Shown: positions 8,361 to 16,062 of the stretch, one piece after another | How positions within the stretch are numbered: the stretch's first letter is position 1 | Layout of the letters: the number at the start of each line of letters is the position of its first letter | Source: Lachnospiraceae bacterium | Lineage (GTDB): Bacteria; Bacillota; Clostridia; Lachnospirales; Lachnospiraceae | Assembly (NCBI GenBank): GCA_024682555.1 | Contig: JAIKZD010000011.1 | Span: 1 to 37,667, forward strand | DNA: 37,667 nucleotides | Direction: 5' to 3' | Notes under the pieces: generated by a model | What the model saw: the letters and a program-made list of their open reading frames with translations, nothing else | Databases searched by the model: none | Told to the model about the DNA's origin: nothing | Made by a program: the position numbers and the translations under genes

Positions 8361-9345
8361 CTTTGTCGCTCCTTAAAGGGGAGGTCTTTTTCTTCCCCTT
8401 TTCCTCATAATCCTCATAAGCCTTGACTATCTTCTGGACAAGGGGGTGTCTGACCACATCCTTCGCCGTAAGTTCGCAGAAGCTTATCCCATCTATGTTC
8501 TTTAAGACCTTCATGGCCACATCAAGACCCGAGGCACTTCCCGGGGCAAGATCCTTCTGTGTGAGATCACCGGTGATCACCACCTTGGATCCGAAGCCCA
8601 TTCTCGTAAGAAACATCTTCATCTGTGCAGGGGTTGTATTCTGGGCTTCATCCAGGATGATATACGCATTGTCGAGAGTCCTTCCCCTCATATAGGCAAG
8701 GGGTGCGACCTCGATGAAGCCCTTTTCCATATTCTTCAGAAAGCTCTCGTGTCCCATGATCTGGTAAAGGGCATCATATAACGGACGAAGATACGGATCA
8801 ACCTTGCTCTGGAGATCACCCGGGAGAAATCCCAGCTTTTCACCGGCTTCTATGGCGGGTCTTGTAAGGATTATCCTTGTGACTTCTTCGTTCTTGAAGG
8901 CTGTTATCGCCATTGCCATGGCTAAATAGGTCTTTCCGGTTCCCGCGGGTCCGGTGCCGAATACCACCATATTATTCCTGATGGCATCAACATACGCCTT
9001 CTGTCCGAGGGTCTTTGGCTTGACGGGCTTTCCGGCAACGGTATGGCAGATTATATCGGAATCGATACCGGTAAATACATTTTTCAGCTCATCCTCGGCC
9101 AGTGATATGGCGTACATGACCTGCTGTTCATCGATGTCCCGGCCCCTTTCGCAGAGGCTTTCAAGCTCTTCCAGCACGGAAAGCGCCAGGCTGCAGCCCT
9201 CTTCGGAGCCCGTTATCTTTATCCTGTCATCCCTCTCGAATATATTAACGTCAAAAGCCGCTTCTATTTTTCTTATATGACTGTCAAGACCGCCGAATAT
9301 GCTTCTTCTGCTGTCGGCGGGAATGGAGATCGTTTTCTCTGCCAC
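8320..9345 (-). CDS. PhoH-like ATPase (PhoL/YbeZ type)
   Basis: The protein has 341 residues: an N-terminal RNA-binding (KH-like) region of about 75 residues, then a P-loop ATPase domain. Walker A is GPAGTGKT (132-139) and Walker B is YIILDEAQN, followed by MGFGSKVVITGDLTQ. It is thought to act with YbeY in RNA or ribosome metabolism; the shared operon supports this. The start is GTG at 9345 with GGGAG eight bases upstream, three bases after the pdp stop. The C-terminus is strongly basic (EKGKKKTSPLR). Confidence 0.94.
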   Translation of the reverse strand: MAEKTISIPADSRRSIFGGLDSHIRKIEAAFDVNIFERDDRIKITGSEEGCSLALSVLEELESLCERGRDIDEQQVMYAISLAEDELKNVFTGIDSDIICHTVAGKPVKPKTLGQKAYVDAIRNNMVVFGTGPAGTGKTYLAMAMAITAFKNEEVTRIILTRPAIEAGEKLGFLPGDLQSKVDPYLRPLYDALYQIMGHESFLKNMEKGFIEVAPLAYMRGRTLDNAYIILDEAQNTTPAQMKMFLTRMGFGSKVVITGDLTQKDLAPGSASGLDVAMKVLKNIDGISFCELTAKDVVRHPLVQKIVKAYEDYEEKGKKKTSPLRSDKVDPKYRNGKRVHV

Positions 9346-9348
9346 TTT

Positions 9349-10656
9349 TTATTCTCCCAACACATCTATTATCAGGGGATTTTTCTTCCCCGGTTCCGAA
9401 GAGATGACATAAGCATCTTTCAGCCTTTCGCTGCCTTCCCTGAGCTTATGTTTATCATTTGCATAAAGGGTCGCAAGTACATCTCCCTTTGAAACCCTGT
9501 CTGTAAGCTTCTTATTAAGTATGATCCCCACCGAATGATCGATTATATCCTCCTTGTTCCTTCTGCCGCCTCCGAGAAGCAGGGATGCATTCCCGACCTC
9601 CTCACAGTTGATTTCGGATACATAACCGTCCCTGTGGGCTTTCAGTTCATATTTAAGTGAGGCTTTGTCAAACAGGGATGTGTCATATACATATTTTTCA
9701 TCGGAACCCTGATTCTTTACAAACTCGGCAAGCTTTGAAAGCGCGCTGCCGTCCTCTATGGTCTTATCAAGCATTTTCTTTGCTTCTTCCCTGTTATCGC
9801 TCTTTCCGGCCAAAATAAGCATACAGGCTCCCAGTTCCTTTGACACCTCTAAAAGATCGGCTGGCCCCTTTCCTTTGAGTGTATCTATGGCCTCGATGAC
9901 TTCCAGTGTATTTCCAACCGCAAATCCGAGAGGTTCATCCATGTCCGAAATGACGGCGGTAACCCTCTTTTCCGACAGCTTTCCGATGGATACCATCTCC
10001 TGCGCAAGAGCCCTTGCATCTTCAACCGTCTTCATGAAGGCTCCGCTTCCGCAGGTCACATCAAGCACTATGCCGTCGCAGCCCGCCGCAAGCTTCTTGC
10101 TCATGATGGAACTGGCTATAAGCGACATATTATCAACCGTTCCGGTAACGTCCCTTAAGGCATAGAGTTTTTTATCCGCGGGAGCCAGGTCCTTTGTCTG
10201 TCCCATTATCGCTATCCCTATACTGTTGACCGCATTTATGAATTCTTCCTCGGACAGATCCGTTCTGAAGCCCTTAAAGCTCTCAAGCTTGTCTATGGTC
10301 CCGCCGGTATGACCAAGACCCCTGCCCGACATTTTTGCCACCGGCACACCCGTTGCCGCCACCATTGGAGCCAACACCAGTGAAGTCTTGTCTCCCACGC
10401 CGCCGGTTGAATGCTTGTCAACCTTTATACCGCTGATCATCGAAAGATCCAGGATATCGCCGCTGTATTTCATGGCCATGGTAAGATCCAGTGTCTCCCT
10501 TTTGTCAAGGCCCTTATAATAGATCGCCATCATCAGGGCGGAGACCTGGTAGTCCGGGATATCACCTCTTGTATATCCCTCTATTATCCAGTAGATCTCC
10601 TCCTTTGTAAGGGTCTCTCCGTTCCTTTTCTTTTTTATAAGGTCCACCATCAGCAT
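9349..10656 (-). CDS. pdp: pyrimidine-nucleoside phosphorylase
   Basis: This enzyme phosphorolyses uridine and thymidine/deoxyuridine to base and (deoxy)ribose-1-phosphate in nucleoside salvage. The family signature is intact: KHSTGGVGDKTSLVLAP and KMSGRGLGHTGGTIDKLES. The 435-residue length fits the Firmicute Pdp rather than being specific to DeoA. The C-terminal domain has GGGRRNKEDIIDHSVGI. The ATG at 10656 has GGGAGG eight bases upstream. It starts 36 bases after rlmH and leads directly into phoH, so rlmH-pdp-phoH-ybeY-flippase is probably one transcript. Confidence 0.95.
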   Translation of the reverse strand: MLMVDLIKKKRNGETLTKEEIYWIIEGYTRGDIPDYQVSALMMAIYYKGLDKRETLDLTMAMKYSGDILDLSMISGIKVDKHSTGGVGDKTSLVLAPMVAATGVPVAKMSGRGLGHTGGTIDKLESFKGFRTDLSEEEFINAVNSIGIAIMGQTKDLAPADKKLYALRDVTGTVDNMSLIASSIMSKKLAAGCDGIVLDVTCGSGAFMKTVEDARALAQEMVSIGKLSEKRVTAVISDMDEPLGFAVGNTLEVIEAIDTLKGKGPADLLEVSKELGACMLILAGKSDNREEAKKMLDKTIEDGSALSKLAEFVKNQGSDEKYVYDTSLFDKASLKYELKAHRDGYVSEINCEEVGNASLLLGGGRRNKEDIIDHSVGIILNKKLTDRVSKGDVLATLYANDKHKLREGSERLKDAYVISSEPGKKNPLIIDVLGE

Positions 10657-10692
10657 ATCGATTTCCTCCCGTTTACACTGAGAACAACAACG

Positions 10693-11172
10693 TTACTTAT
10701 GATACGGTTCACCGGCATTTATCTTCATGGCCCTGTAGATCTGTTCAAGAAGGATCACCCGCATCAGCTGGTGCGGAAATGTGAATTCCGAAAAGCTTAA
10801 ATGCAGATCGCTTTTTTTGATCACGTCTTCATGAAGTCCCAGAGATCCTCCGATAACAAACTGGAGATGGCTCACTCCGCCTACGGCCAGATCCTTTATC
10901 CTGTCCGCAAGTTCAACCGAGGAAAGCCTTAAACCCTTTATCTCCAGGGTTATGACAAAGGCGTCATCCCTTATATGCTTAAGGATCCTTGCGGCCTCTG
11001 TCTTTAAGACCTTTTCGTTTTCACTCTCCGAAGCCGATTCATCGGTCTTCTCGTCTGCCACCTCATATATTTTCAGGTTTACATATCTTGAAAGCCGCTT
11101 TTCATATTCCTTTACGGCATCCCTGTAAAAACTTTCCTTTATCTTTCCGACACAGATTATATCAGTTTTCAT
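10693..11172 (-). CDS. rlmH: 23S rRNA (pseudouridine-1915-N3)-methyltransferase RlmH
   Basis: This is a SPOUT-class methyltransferase that uses SAM to methylate pseudouridine 1915 in helix 69 of 23S rRNA. The 159 residues show the N-terminal MKTDIICVGKIKESFYR, the knot glycines FVIGGSLGLHEDV and the C-terminal HQLMRVILLEQIYRA followed by INAGEPYHK, all diagnostic. The ATG at 11172 has no clear ribosome binding site. The hairpin terminating nfnAB ends only about 20 bases upstream, so translation or transcription initiation here may be unusual, for example read-through with a hairpin close to the start. Confidence 0.96.
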   Translation of the reverse strand: MKTDIICVGKIKESFYRDAVKEYEKRLSRYVNLKIYEVADEKTDESASESENEKVLKTEAARILKHIRDDAFVITLEIKGLRLSSVELADRIKDLAVGGVSHLQFVIGGSLGLHEDVIKKSDLHLSFSEFTFPHQLMRVILLEQIYRAMKINAGEPYHK

Positions 11173-11191
11173 AATGGATCTTAATAATCTT

Positions 11192-11221
11192 AAAAGGCAC
11201 GAAACCCTAAGTCCGTGCCTT
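11192..11221 (-). terminator. rho-independent terminator after nfnAB
   Basis: On the minus strand the repeat AAGGCACG/CGTGCCTT forms an 8-base perfect stem (10 if the flanking A/T pairs count) with a 12-base loop and a short T run (CCTTTTA). It begins 10 bases after the nfnB stop and ends about 20 bases before rlmH. Confidence 0.75.
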
Positions 11222-11230
11222 CATGTCCTA

Positions 11231-12622
11231 TCAGCCTTCGGAACCGTTGCCCTTCAGGTAATTATCTATTCCCTTAGCCGCCGCCTTGCCGGCACCCATG
11301 GCCAGAATAACGGTAGCCGCACCGGTTACGGCATCTCCTCCTGCAAATACGCCCTTCTTGGAAGTCTGTCCGAACTCTTCTTCGGCGACTATGCACTTTC
11401 TCTTATTGACTGAAAGTCCCTCCGTTGTGGAGGAAATGAGCGGATTGGGCGAGGTTCCGAGGGACATAATGACCGTATCCACATCCAGTTCAAATTCCGA
11501 TCCCTCTACGGGAACGGGTGATCTTCTTCCGGATTCGTCGGGCTCTCCGAGTTCCATCCTGATACAGGTCATTCCCTTTACCCATCCGTTTTCATCCACG
11601 TGGATCTTTGTGGGATTCGTGAGAAGATTGAATTTGATCCCCTCTTCTTCGGCATGATGCACCTCTTCCACCCTGGCGGGAAGCTCATCTCTTGATCTTC
11701 TGTAAACAACTGTGACATCGGCGCCGAGTCTTAATGCCGTCCTTGCGGCATCCATTGCCACGTTTCCGCCGCCGACAACCGCAACCTTCTTTCCGGGATT
11801 GATGGGGGTATCATAGTTCTCATCAAAGGCCTTCATCAGATTGCTCCTTGTGAGATATTCATTTGCCGAATAAACACCGTTGGCGTTTTCTCCCTCTATT
11901 CCCATGAATCTGGGAAGACCTGCGCCTGATCCGATAAATACGGCATCATACTCTAAAAGCAGCTCGTCAACCTTTACGGACTTTCCTATGATAACGTTTG
12001 TTTCGATTTTAACTCCCAGAGCCTTGACATTTTCTATCTCTTTTGCAACAACGGCCTGTTTGGGAAGACGGAACTCCGGAATACCGTATATGAGCACACC
12101 GCCGGGCTCATGGAGCGCTTCAAAGATCGTTACCTCATATCCCATTTTTGCAAGCTCTCCCGCACAGGTAAGTCCCGCAGGACCCGATCCTATAACGGCT
12201 ACCTTTTTCCCGTTCTTCTCCTTCGGTGCTTCGGGCTTTATATTATTCTCTCTGGCCCAGTCAGCCACGAATCTCTCAAGCTTTCCTATGGAAACGGCTT
12301 CGCCCTTTATCCCTCTTACGCACTTGCCCTCACACTGGCTCTCCTGGGGGCAGACCCTTCCGCACACCGCGGGAAGTGATGACGCCTCAGATATTATCCT
12401 GCTTGCCTGTTCAATATTTCCTTCCTTCACCTCATGGATAAAGGCGGGAATATTGATGGAAACCGGACATCCTTCTATGCATCTGGCATTTTTGCAGTTA
12501 AGGCATCTGCCTGCCTCCATCACTGCCTCATCTTTATCATATCCGTAACAAACCTCCTCAAAATTGGTGGCTCTTACCTTCGGATCCTGTTCTCTGACAG
12601 GTACTTTTACATTAACATCCAT
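11231..12622 (-). CDS. nfnB: NADPH-binding subunit of NADH-dependent ferredoxin:NADP+ oxidoreductase (NfnB; glutamate-synthase small-chain-like)
   Basis: The protein has 463 residues. The N-terminal part carries cysteines for two [4Fe-4S] clusters (CLNCKNARCIEGCP and CGRVCPQESQCEGKCVRG). Next come an FAD fold (VAVIGSGPAGLTCAGELAKM, near residue 146), an NADP(H) fold (VAVVGGGNVAMDAARTALRL, near residue 280) and VFAGGDAVTGAATVILAMGAG at the C-terminus. Alone it could be called a glutamate synthase small subunit, but the directly coupled nfnA and the absence of a GltB large subunit favour Nfn, which couples NADH and reduced ferredoxin oxidation to NADP+ reduction. Its ATG shares a base with the nfnA stop (TAATG). 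Confidence 0.92.
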   Translation of the reverse strand: MDVNVKVPVREQDPKVRATNFEEVCYGYDKDEAVMEAGRCLNCKNARCIEGCPVSINIPAFIHEVKEGNIEQASRIISEASSLPAVCGRVCPQESQCEGKCVRGIKGEAVSIGKLERFVADWARENNIKPEAPKEKNGKKVAVIGSGPAGLTCAGELAKMGYEVTIFEALHEPGGVLIYGIPEFRLPKQAVVAKEIENVKALGVKIETNVIIGKSVKVDELLLEYDAVFIGSGAGLPRFMGIEGENANGVYSANEYLTRSNLMKAFDENYDTPINPGKKVAVVGGGNVAMDAARTALRLGADVTVVYRRSRDELPARVEEVHHAEEEGIKFNLLTNPTKIHVDENGWVKGMTCIRMELGEPDESGRRSPVPVEGSEFELDVDTVIMSLGTSPNPLISSTTEGLSVNKRKCIVAEEEFGQTSKKGVFAGGDAVTGAATVILAMGAGKAAAKGIDNYLKGNGSEG

Positions 12623-13512
12623 TATCTGTCACCTCCGCAGTTGCCGCATCCGCCATGATGTGTTTCTTTTTCCTTAACCTTTAAGTACTCTCTTCCTTCT
12701 TCCGTCTTATACAGCTGCTGGCGCTTCATGGCTTCGTCGAAATTCACCTTGTGTCCGTCGAATTCCGGGCCGTCAACACAGGCAAATTTAACCTGCCCGT
12801 CGATGCTGACCCTGCAGGCACCGCACATGCCGGTACCGTCAACCATTATGGGATTTAAGGAAACTATGGTCTTAAGATCATATTCCTTAGTCAGCAGACA
12901 TACGAACTTCATCATGATCATGGGACCGATGGCTATGCAGACATCATATTTCTTTCCTTCATTCTCTATGAGATCCTTTATCACCTCTGTGACCATTCCC
13001 TTTCTGCAGTAGGACCCGTCATCGGTGGTGATATAGAGATTTCCGGCAACTTCCTTCATTTCGTCCTCAAGGATAAGGATATCCTTAGTCTTTGCGCCTA
13101 CGATAACGTCTGCGGAAATACCGTTCTCCTTGAGCCACTTGACCTGGGGATATACGGGAGCCGTTCCCACTCCGCCGGCCACAAAAAGAAGCTTTTTATC
13201 CTTAAGTTCATTTATATCCTCTTTGGTAAATTCGGAGGGTTGTCCCAGAGGACCCACAAAATCCCTGAAATGATCACCTTCCTTTAAGAAGGACATCCTG
13301 TAGGTCGATGCTCCGACAACCTGGAATACTATGGTTATCGTTCCCTTTTTAACATCATAATCACAGATCGTTAAAGGTATCCTTTCCCCTTTTTCATCGA
13401 TCTTAGCGATTATGAACTGTCCCGGAAGGCAGGATCCGGCGATCCGCGGAGCCTCCACCTCCATCAGGTAAATACTGTCTGTCAACATTTCCGCCCTGAC
13501 GATCTTATACAT
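12622..13512 (-). CDS. nfnA: NAD-binding/[2Fe-2S] subunit of Nfn (dihydroorotate dehydrogenase electron-transfer-subunit-like)
   Basis: This ferredoxin-reductase-type protein of about 296 residues has an FAD-binding barrel (residues 1-95, with IPLTICDYD), an NAD-binding domain (LLFVAGGVGTAPVYPQVKWL) and a C-terminal [2Fe-2S] site in GTGMCGACRVSIDG and ACVDGPEFDGH. It ends with a Cys/Gly/His-rich tail (HHGGCGNCGG). PyrK is a homologue, but length and pairing with nfnB fit the Nfn small subunit. The ATG at 13512 has AGGAGG eight bases upstream; a TTG one codon earlier is poorly spaced. A promoter and a stem-loop lie in its leader. Confidence 0.92.
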   Translation of the reverse strand: MYKIVRAEMLTDSIYLMEVEAPRIAGSCLPGQFIIAKIDEKGERIPLTICDYDVKKGTITIVFQVVGASTYRMSFLKEGDHFRDFVGPLGQPSEFTKEDINELKDKKLLFVAGGVGTAPVYPQVKWLKENGISADVIVGAKTKDILILEDEMKEVAGNLYITTDDGSYCRKGMVTEVIKDLIENEGKKYDVCIAIGPMIMMKFVCLLTKEYDLKTIVSLNPIMVDGTGMCGACRVSIDGQVKFACVDGPEFDGHKVNFDEAMKRQQLYKTEEGREYLKVKEKETHHGGCGNCGGDR

Positions 13513-13558
13513 CAAATAAACCTCCTGAAAACTTTATCCCTGCAAAATACAGGCATCC

Positions 13559-13582
13559 GGAAACGGCTGTGGCACCGTTTCC
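13559..13582 (-). promoter_or_regulatory. stem-loop in the nfnAB 5' leader
   Basis: A perfect 8-base inverted repeat (GGAAACGG/CCGTTTCC, 8-base loop) lies between the predicted promoter and nfnA. No T run follows, so it is not a typical terminator. It may stabilise the mRNA or be an operator; a second small hairpin (CCTG...CAGG) follows it before the ribosome binding site. Confidence 0.45.
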
Positions 13583-13596
13583 CACAAATCTATATC

Positions 13597-13625
13597 AATA
13601 TATATTCTGACGGTTCAAAAATCAA
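13597..13625 (-). promoter_or_regulatory. predicted sigma-A promoter of nfnAB
   Basis: On the minus strand TTGATT (-35) and TATATT (-10) are separated by 17 bases, in the 120-base gap upstream of nfnA. It lies just past the stop of the zinc-ribbon gene. The match to consensus is 4/6 and 5/6. Confidence 0.5.
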
Positions 13626-13632
13626 TACCCTG

Positions 13633-15177
13633 TCAGATCGATGAAAGGGTATATTTACCTTTTTCATCATTATACTTTACCATAAACAGGGACCCCGTCA
13701 TCGTATCCACCGCAAAAAGCCTTCCGGTTTCGGCCCCTTTGCCCGAATACTCATAAAGCACATAAAAGCTGCTGTTTGAATAGCCGTATGCCGCTTTCAC
13801 CCTGTAGCTGCGGTCAAGCACGTCCTCGCCCCTGCTCATCAGCTGGAATTTGATGGCATTTGCTGCGGTCTCCTGATCCACAAGACAGTTCATGGCCGTT
13901 GTATATGTGGCAACTATGACATCCGAATGTCTTCCCTTTTCATCCACACTCACAAACCTGTACTCGGTCTTACCTATGGGCATAAGTATTGGCTTTTCAT
14001 ATAATCTGGTGTTATCCTTCTTCCCTTCATCCGAGGTTTCAGTCTCTTCACCCGGGATCACGGGATCCGCACCGTTATCCGTATAATATACCCTGTACTC
14101 CTCGGGATATTCCACCTCCACCGCCTCGGGGATGGTATAGCTGCCGCTCTGGAGCTTAAGCTTCGGAACGGTGACGAAACCGTAATCGATAAGATAACTG
14201 CCTGTGACGGTTTCGCTTTCGACCCCGTATTCGTTTACAAAGAAGGCCTTTATCACCGTCTCGCCTTCCGAAAGCTTTATGGGTTCGCTGTATATAAGGG
14301 AATTCCCGTCCGGTTCGCTTCCGTCGGTGGTATAGTAGATCGTTCCCGGAGTTTTTGCCGTAAGCCAAATCTCCATGTCATCCTCATATTCACCCGAAGG
14401 GTCCGAAAACTCCGGCGGTGCAGCCATATAGGCGGCAAATTTGTTTCTGATGGAGTCCGTGGGGCTGAGCCTTATAAGCTCCTCTACGGCCGAATAATCC
14501 CCGGTTGCAATGCAGTTTTCAAGTATACGGTCATATACCTCGCTGTCCTCGCTGTTCTGGTTTAACAGATTGTACAGTATTGCATTTGATTCATCATATT
14601 TTGAAAGAGCGTAATAATCATCGGATATCAGAAGTGAGGTGTTTCTGTCGCCCTTCTTAAGGTCCAGCGCATGCTTTGCGGTCTTTAGGGAATCCGCATA
14701 ATTGCCTATGTTATAGTAGGACAGGGCGGTCGAATACTGATATTCATGACTGAAATACTGATTGAATTTTATTATGGCATACAAAAGCAGTGATATCGTC
14801 AGGATCCCGAACACAGATATCACCACCAGCTTAAACCCGGTTTCCTTTTTCTCTTTTTTTTCCTTCTTATTCCTTACATCGGCGGATGCGTTACCGTTTT
14901 TTCCCCCGGAGGGGATCTCCCAGGTGATTTCCTGACCGGTCTGCGTGATGATCTCCTGAGTTACCGCGGCTAAGGTCTCCGCCGGAATCTCGGGTTCCTT
15001 TCCGGGTTTCTTTTCGTCATCCTGTCCGGCGACTATCTGCGCTACGTCGCTTACGCCTTCATCTATGATGGTATCAAGCTCGACCTCATAATCGGGCACC
15101 ATTCTGATCTCATGGCCGCATTCCTGACAGTATAAGTATCCTTCTTTTATCTGTGTATTACACCTGGGACACCTCAT
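13633..15177 (-). CDS. zinc-ribbon, single-pass membrane protein with TPR-like and chitobiase-C-type repeats
   Basis: The protein has 514 residues and no assigned function. An N-terminal zinc ribbon (Cys3, Cys6, Cys17, Cys20) is followed by an acidic, low-complexity stretch, a Lys/Glu-rich segment (102-112) and one transmembrane helix (about 116-138). After the helix comes a TPR-like helical region (about 145-240). Two beta-sandwich repeats of the chitobiase/beta-hexosaminidase C-terminal kind follow; the first contains GTIYYTTDGSEPDG (278-291) and the second YRVYYTDNGADP (361-372). The last 85 residues resemble no domain I can name. The basic segment before the helix predicts a cytoplasmic zinc ribbon and an outside C-terminal part. 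It starts 21 bases after folD and probably ends the uppP-ftsK-fhs-folD transcript. Confidence 0.8.
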   Translation of the reverse strand: MRCPRCNTQIKEGYLYCQECGHEIRMVPDYEVELDTIIDEGVSDVAQIVAGQDDEKKPGKEPEIPAETLAAVTQEIITQTGQEITWEIPSGGKNGNASADVRNKKEKKEKKETGFKLVVISVFGILTISLLLYAIIKFNQYFSHEYQYSTALSYYNIGNYADSLKTAKHALDLKKGDRNTSLLISDDYYALSKYDESNAILYNLLNQNSEDSEVYDRILENCIATGDYSAVEELIRLSPTDSIRNKFAAYMAAPPEFSDPSGEYEDDMEIWLTAKTPGTIYYTTDGSEPDGNSLIYSEPIKLSEGETVIKAFFVNEYGVESETVTGSYLIDYGFVTVPKLKLQSGSYTIPEAVEVEYPEEYRVYYTDNGADPVIPGEETETSDEGKKDNTRLYEKPILMPIGKTEYRFVSVDEKGRHSDVIVATYTTAMNCLVDQETAANAIKFQLMSRGEDVLDRSYRVKAAYGYSNSSFYVLYEYSGKGAETGRLFAVDTMTGSLFMVKYNDEKGKYTLSSI

Positions 15178-15198
15178 ATGGCATATATCTCCCGTTAC

Positions 15199-16032
15199 TT
15201 ACAGGTTTTTGCAGCAATTCTTCATGAGCATGGCAATGGTCATGGGGCCGACTCCGCCGGGAACCGGGGTTATGGCGCTGCACAGGGGCATAACGTCATC
15301 AAAGTCCACATCACCGCAAAGCTTTGAATTCTCCATTCTGTGAATTCCCACATCAATGACAACCGCACCGGGCTTCACATATTCATGATCGATCATCTTC
15401 GGCCTGCCCACGGCTGCCACCAGTATGTCTGCCCTTTTGCAGATCTCCTTAAGATCACGTGTCTTTGAATGACACACGGTTACGGTTCCGTTTCCTCTGA
15501 GGAGTAACATCGCCATGGGTTTTCCGACTATATTGCTCCTGCCTATTACCACGCACTCTTTACCTTCCGTCTCTATATCATAACGTTTTAAAAGCTCCAT
15601 TATCCCCTGGGGAGTACAGGACACGAAACAGTCTTCCCCTATGGAAAGAGCGCCCACATTCATGGGATGGAAACCGTCCACATCCTTGGCGGGACTTATC
15701 CTCCTTATGACTTTATCCGGATCTATATGCCGCGGAAGAGGAAGCTGCACCAGGATCCCTGTTATCTTATCATCGGCATTGAGCCGGTCTATAAGCTCCA
15801 TAAGCTCATTCTCCGTGGTCTCCCCGGGAAGTTCAAAGGACTCCGAGCCGATCCCAATATAGGCGCAGGCCTTCTTTTTATTTCCGACATACACCGATGA
15901 TGCCGGATCATTCCCCACCTGTATGACCGCCAGGCAGGCGTGCTTTCCTTCTTTTGCCTTCTCTTCGACAAAGCTCTTAAGTTCATCTTTTATGGCTGCG
16001 GCCACAGCCTTTCCGTCGATCAGTATTGCCAT
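15199..16032 (-). CDS. folD: bifunctional methylenetetrahydrofolate dehydrogenase / methenyltetrahydrofolate cyclohydrolase
   Basis: This enzyme interconverts 5,10-methylene-THF, 5,10-methenyl-THF and 10-formyl-THF using NADP(H). The 277 residues show SVYVGNKKKACAYIGI with the catalytic lysine, GILVQLPLP, the DVDGFHPMNVG loop, VVIGRSNIVGKPMAMLLL and the C-terminal ITPVPGGVGPMTIAMLM, all intact. The ATG at 16032 has AAGGAT just upstream. It follows fhs by 30 bases, so the two steps between formate and methylene-THF are cotranscribed. Confidence 0.97.
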   Translation of the reverse strand: MAILIDGKAVAAAIKDELKSFVEEKAKEGKHACLAVIQVGNDPASSVYVGNKKKACAYIGIGSESFELPGETTENELMELIDRLNADDKITGILVQLPLPRHIDPDKVIRRISPAKDVDGFHPMNVGALSIGEDCFVSCTPQGIMELLKRYDIETEGKECVVIGRSNIVGKPMAMLLLRGNGTVTVCHSKTRDLKEICKRADILVAAVGRPKMIDHEYVKPGAVVIDVGIHRMENSKLCGDVDFDDVMPLCSAITPVPGGVGPMTIAMLMKNCCKNL

Positions 16033-16062
16033 GATATCCTTGCTCCTTAAAATGATCAGATT

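Noticed and set aside
11880-12548. 222-codon open frame on the plus strand
   Set aside because: It is antisense to nfnB, with low-complexity Ser/Pro-rich translation and no start signals.
11231-12622. Glutamate synthase small subunit
   Set aside because: No large subunit lies nearby and the gene shares a base with an nfnA-type gene, so Nfn is the better reading.
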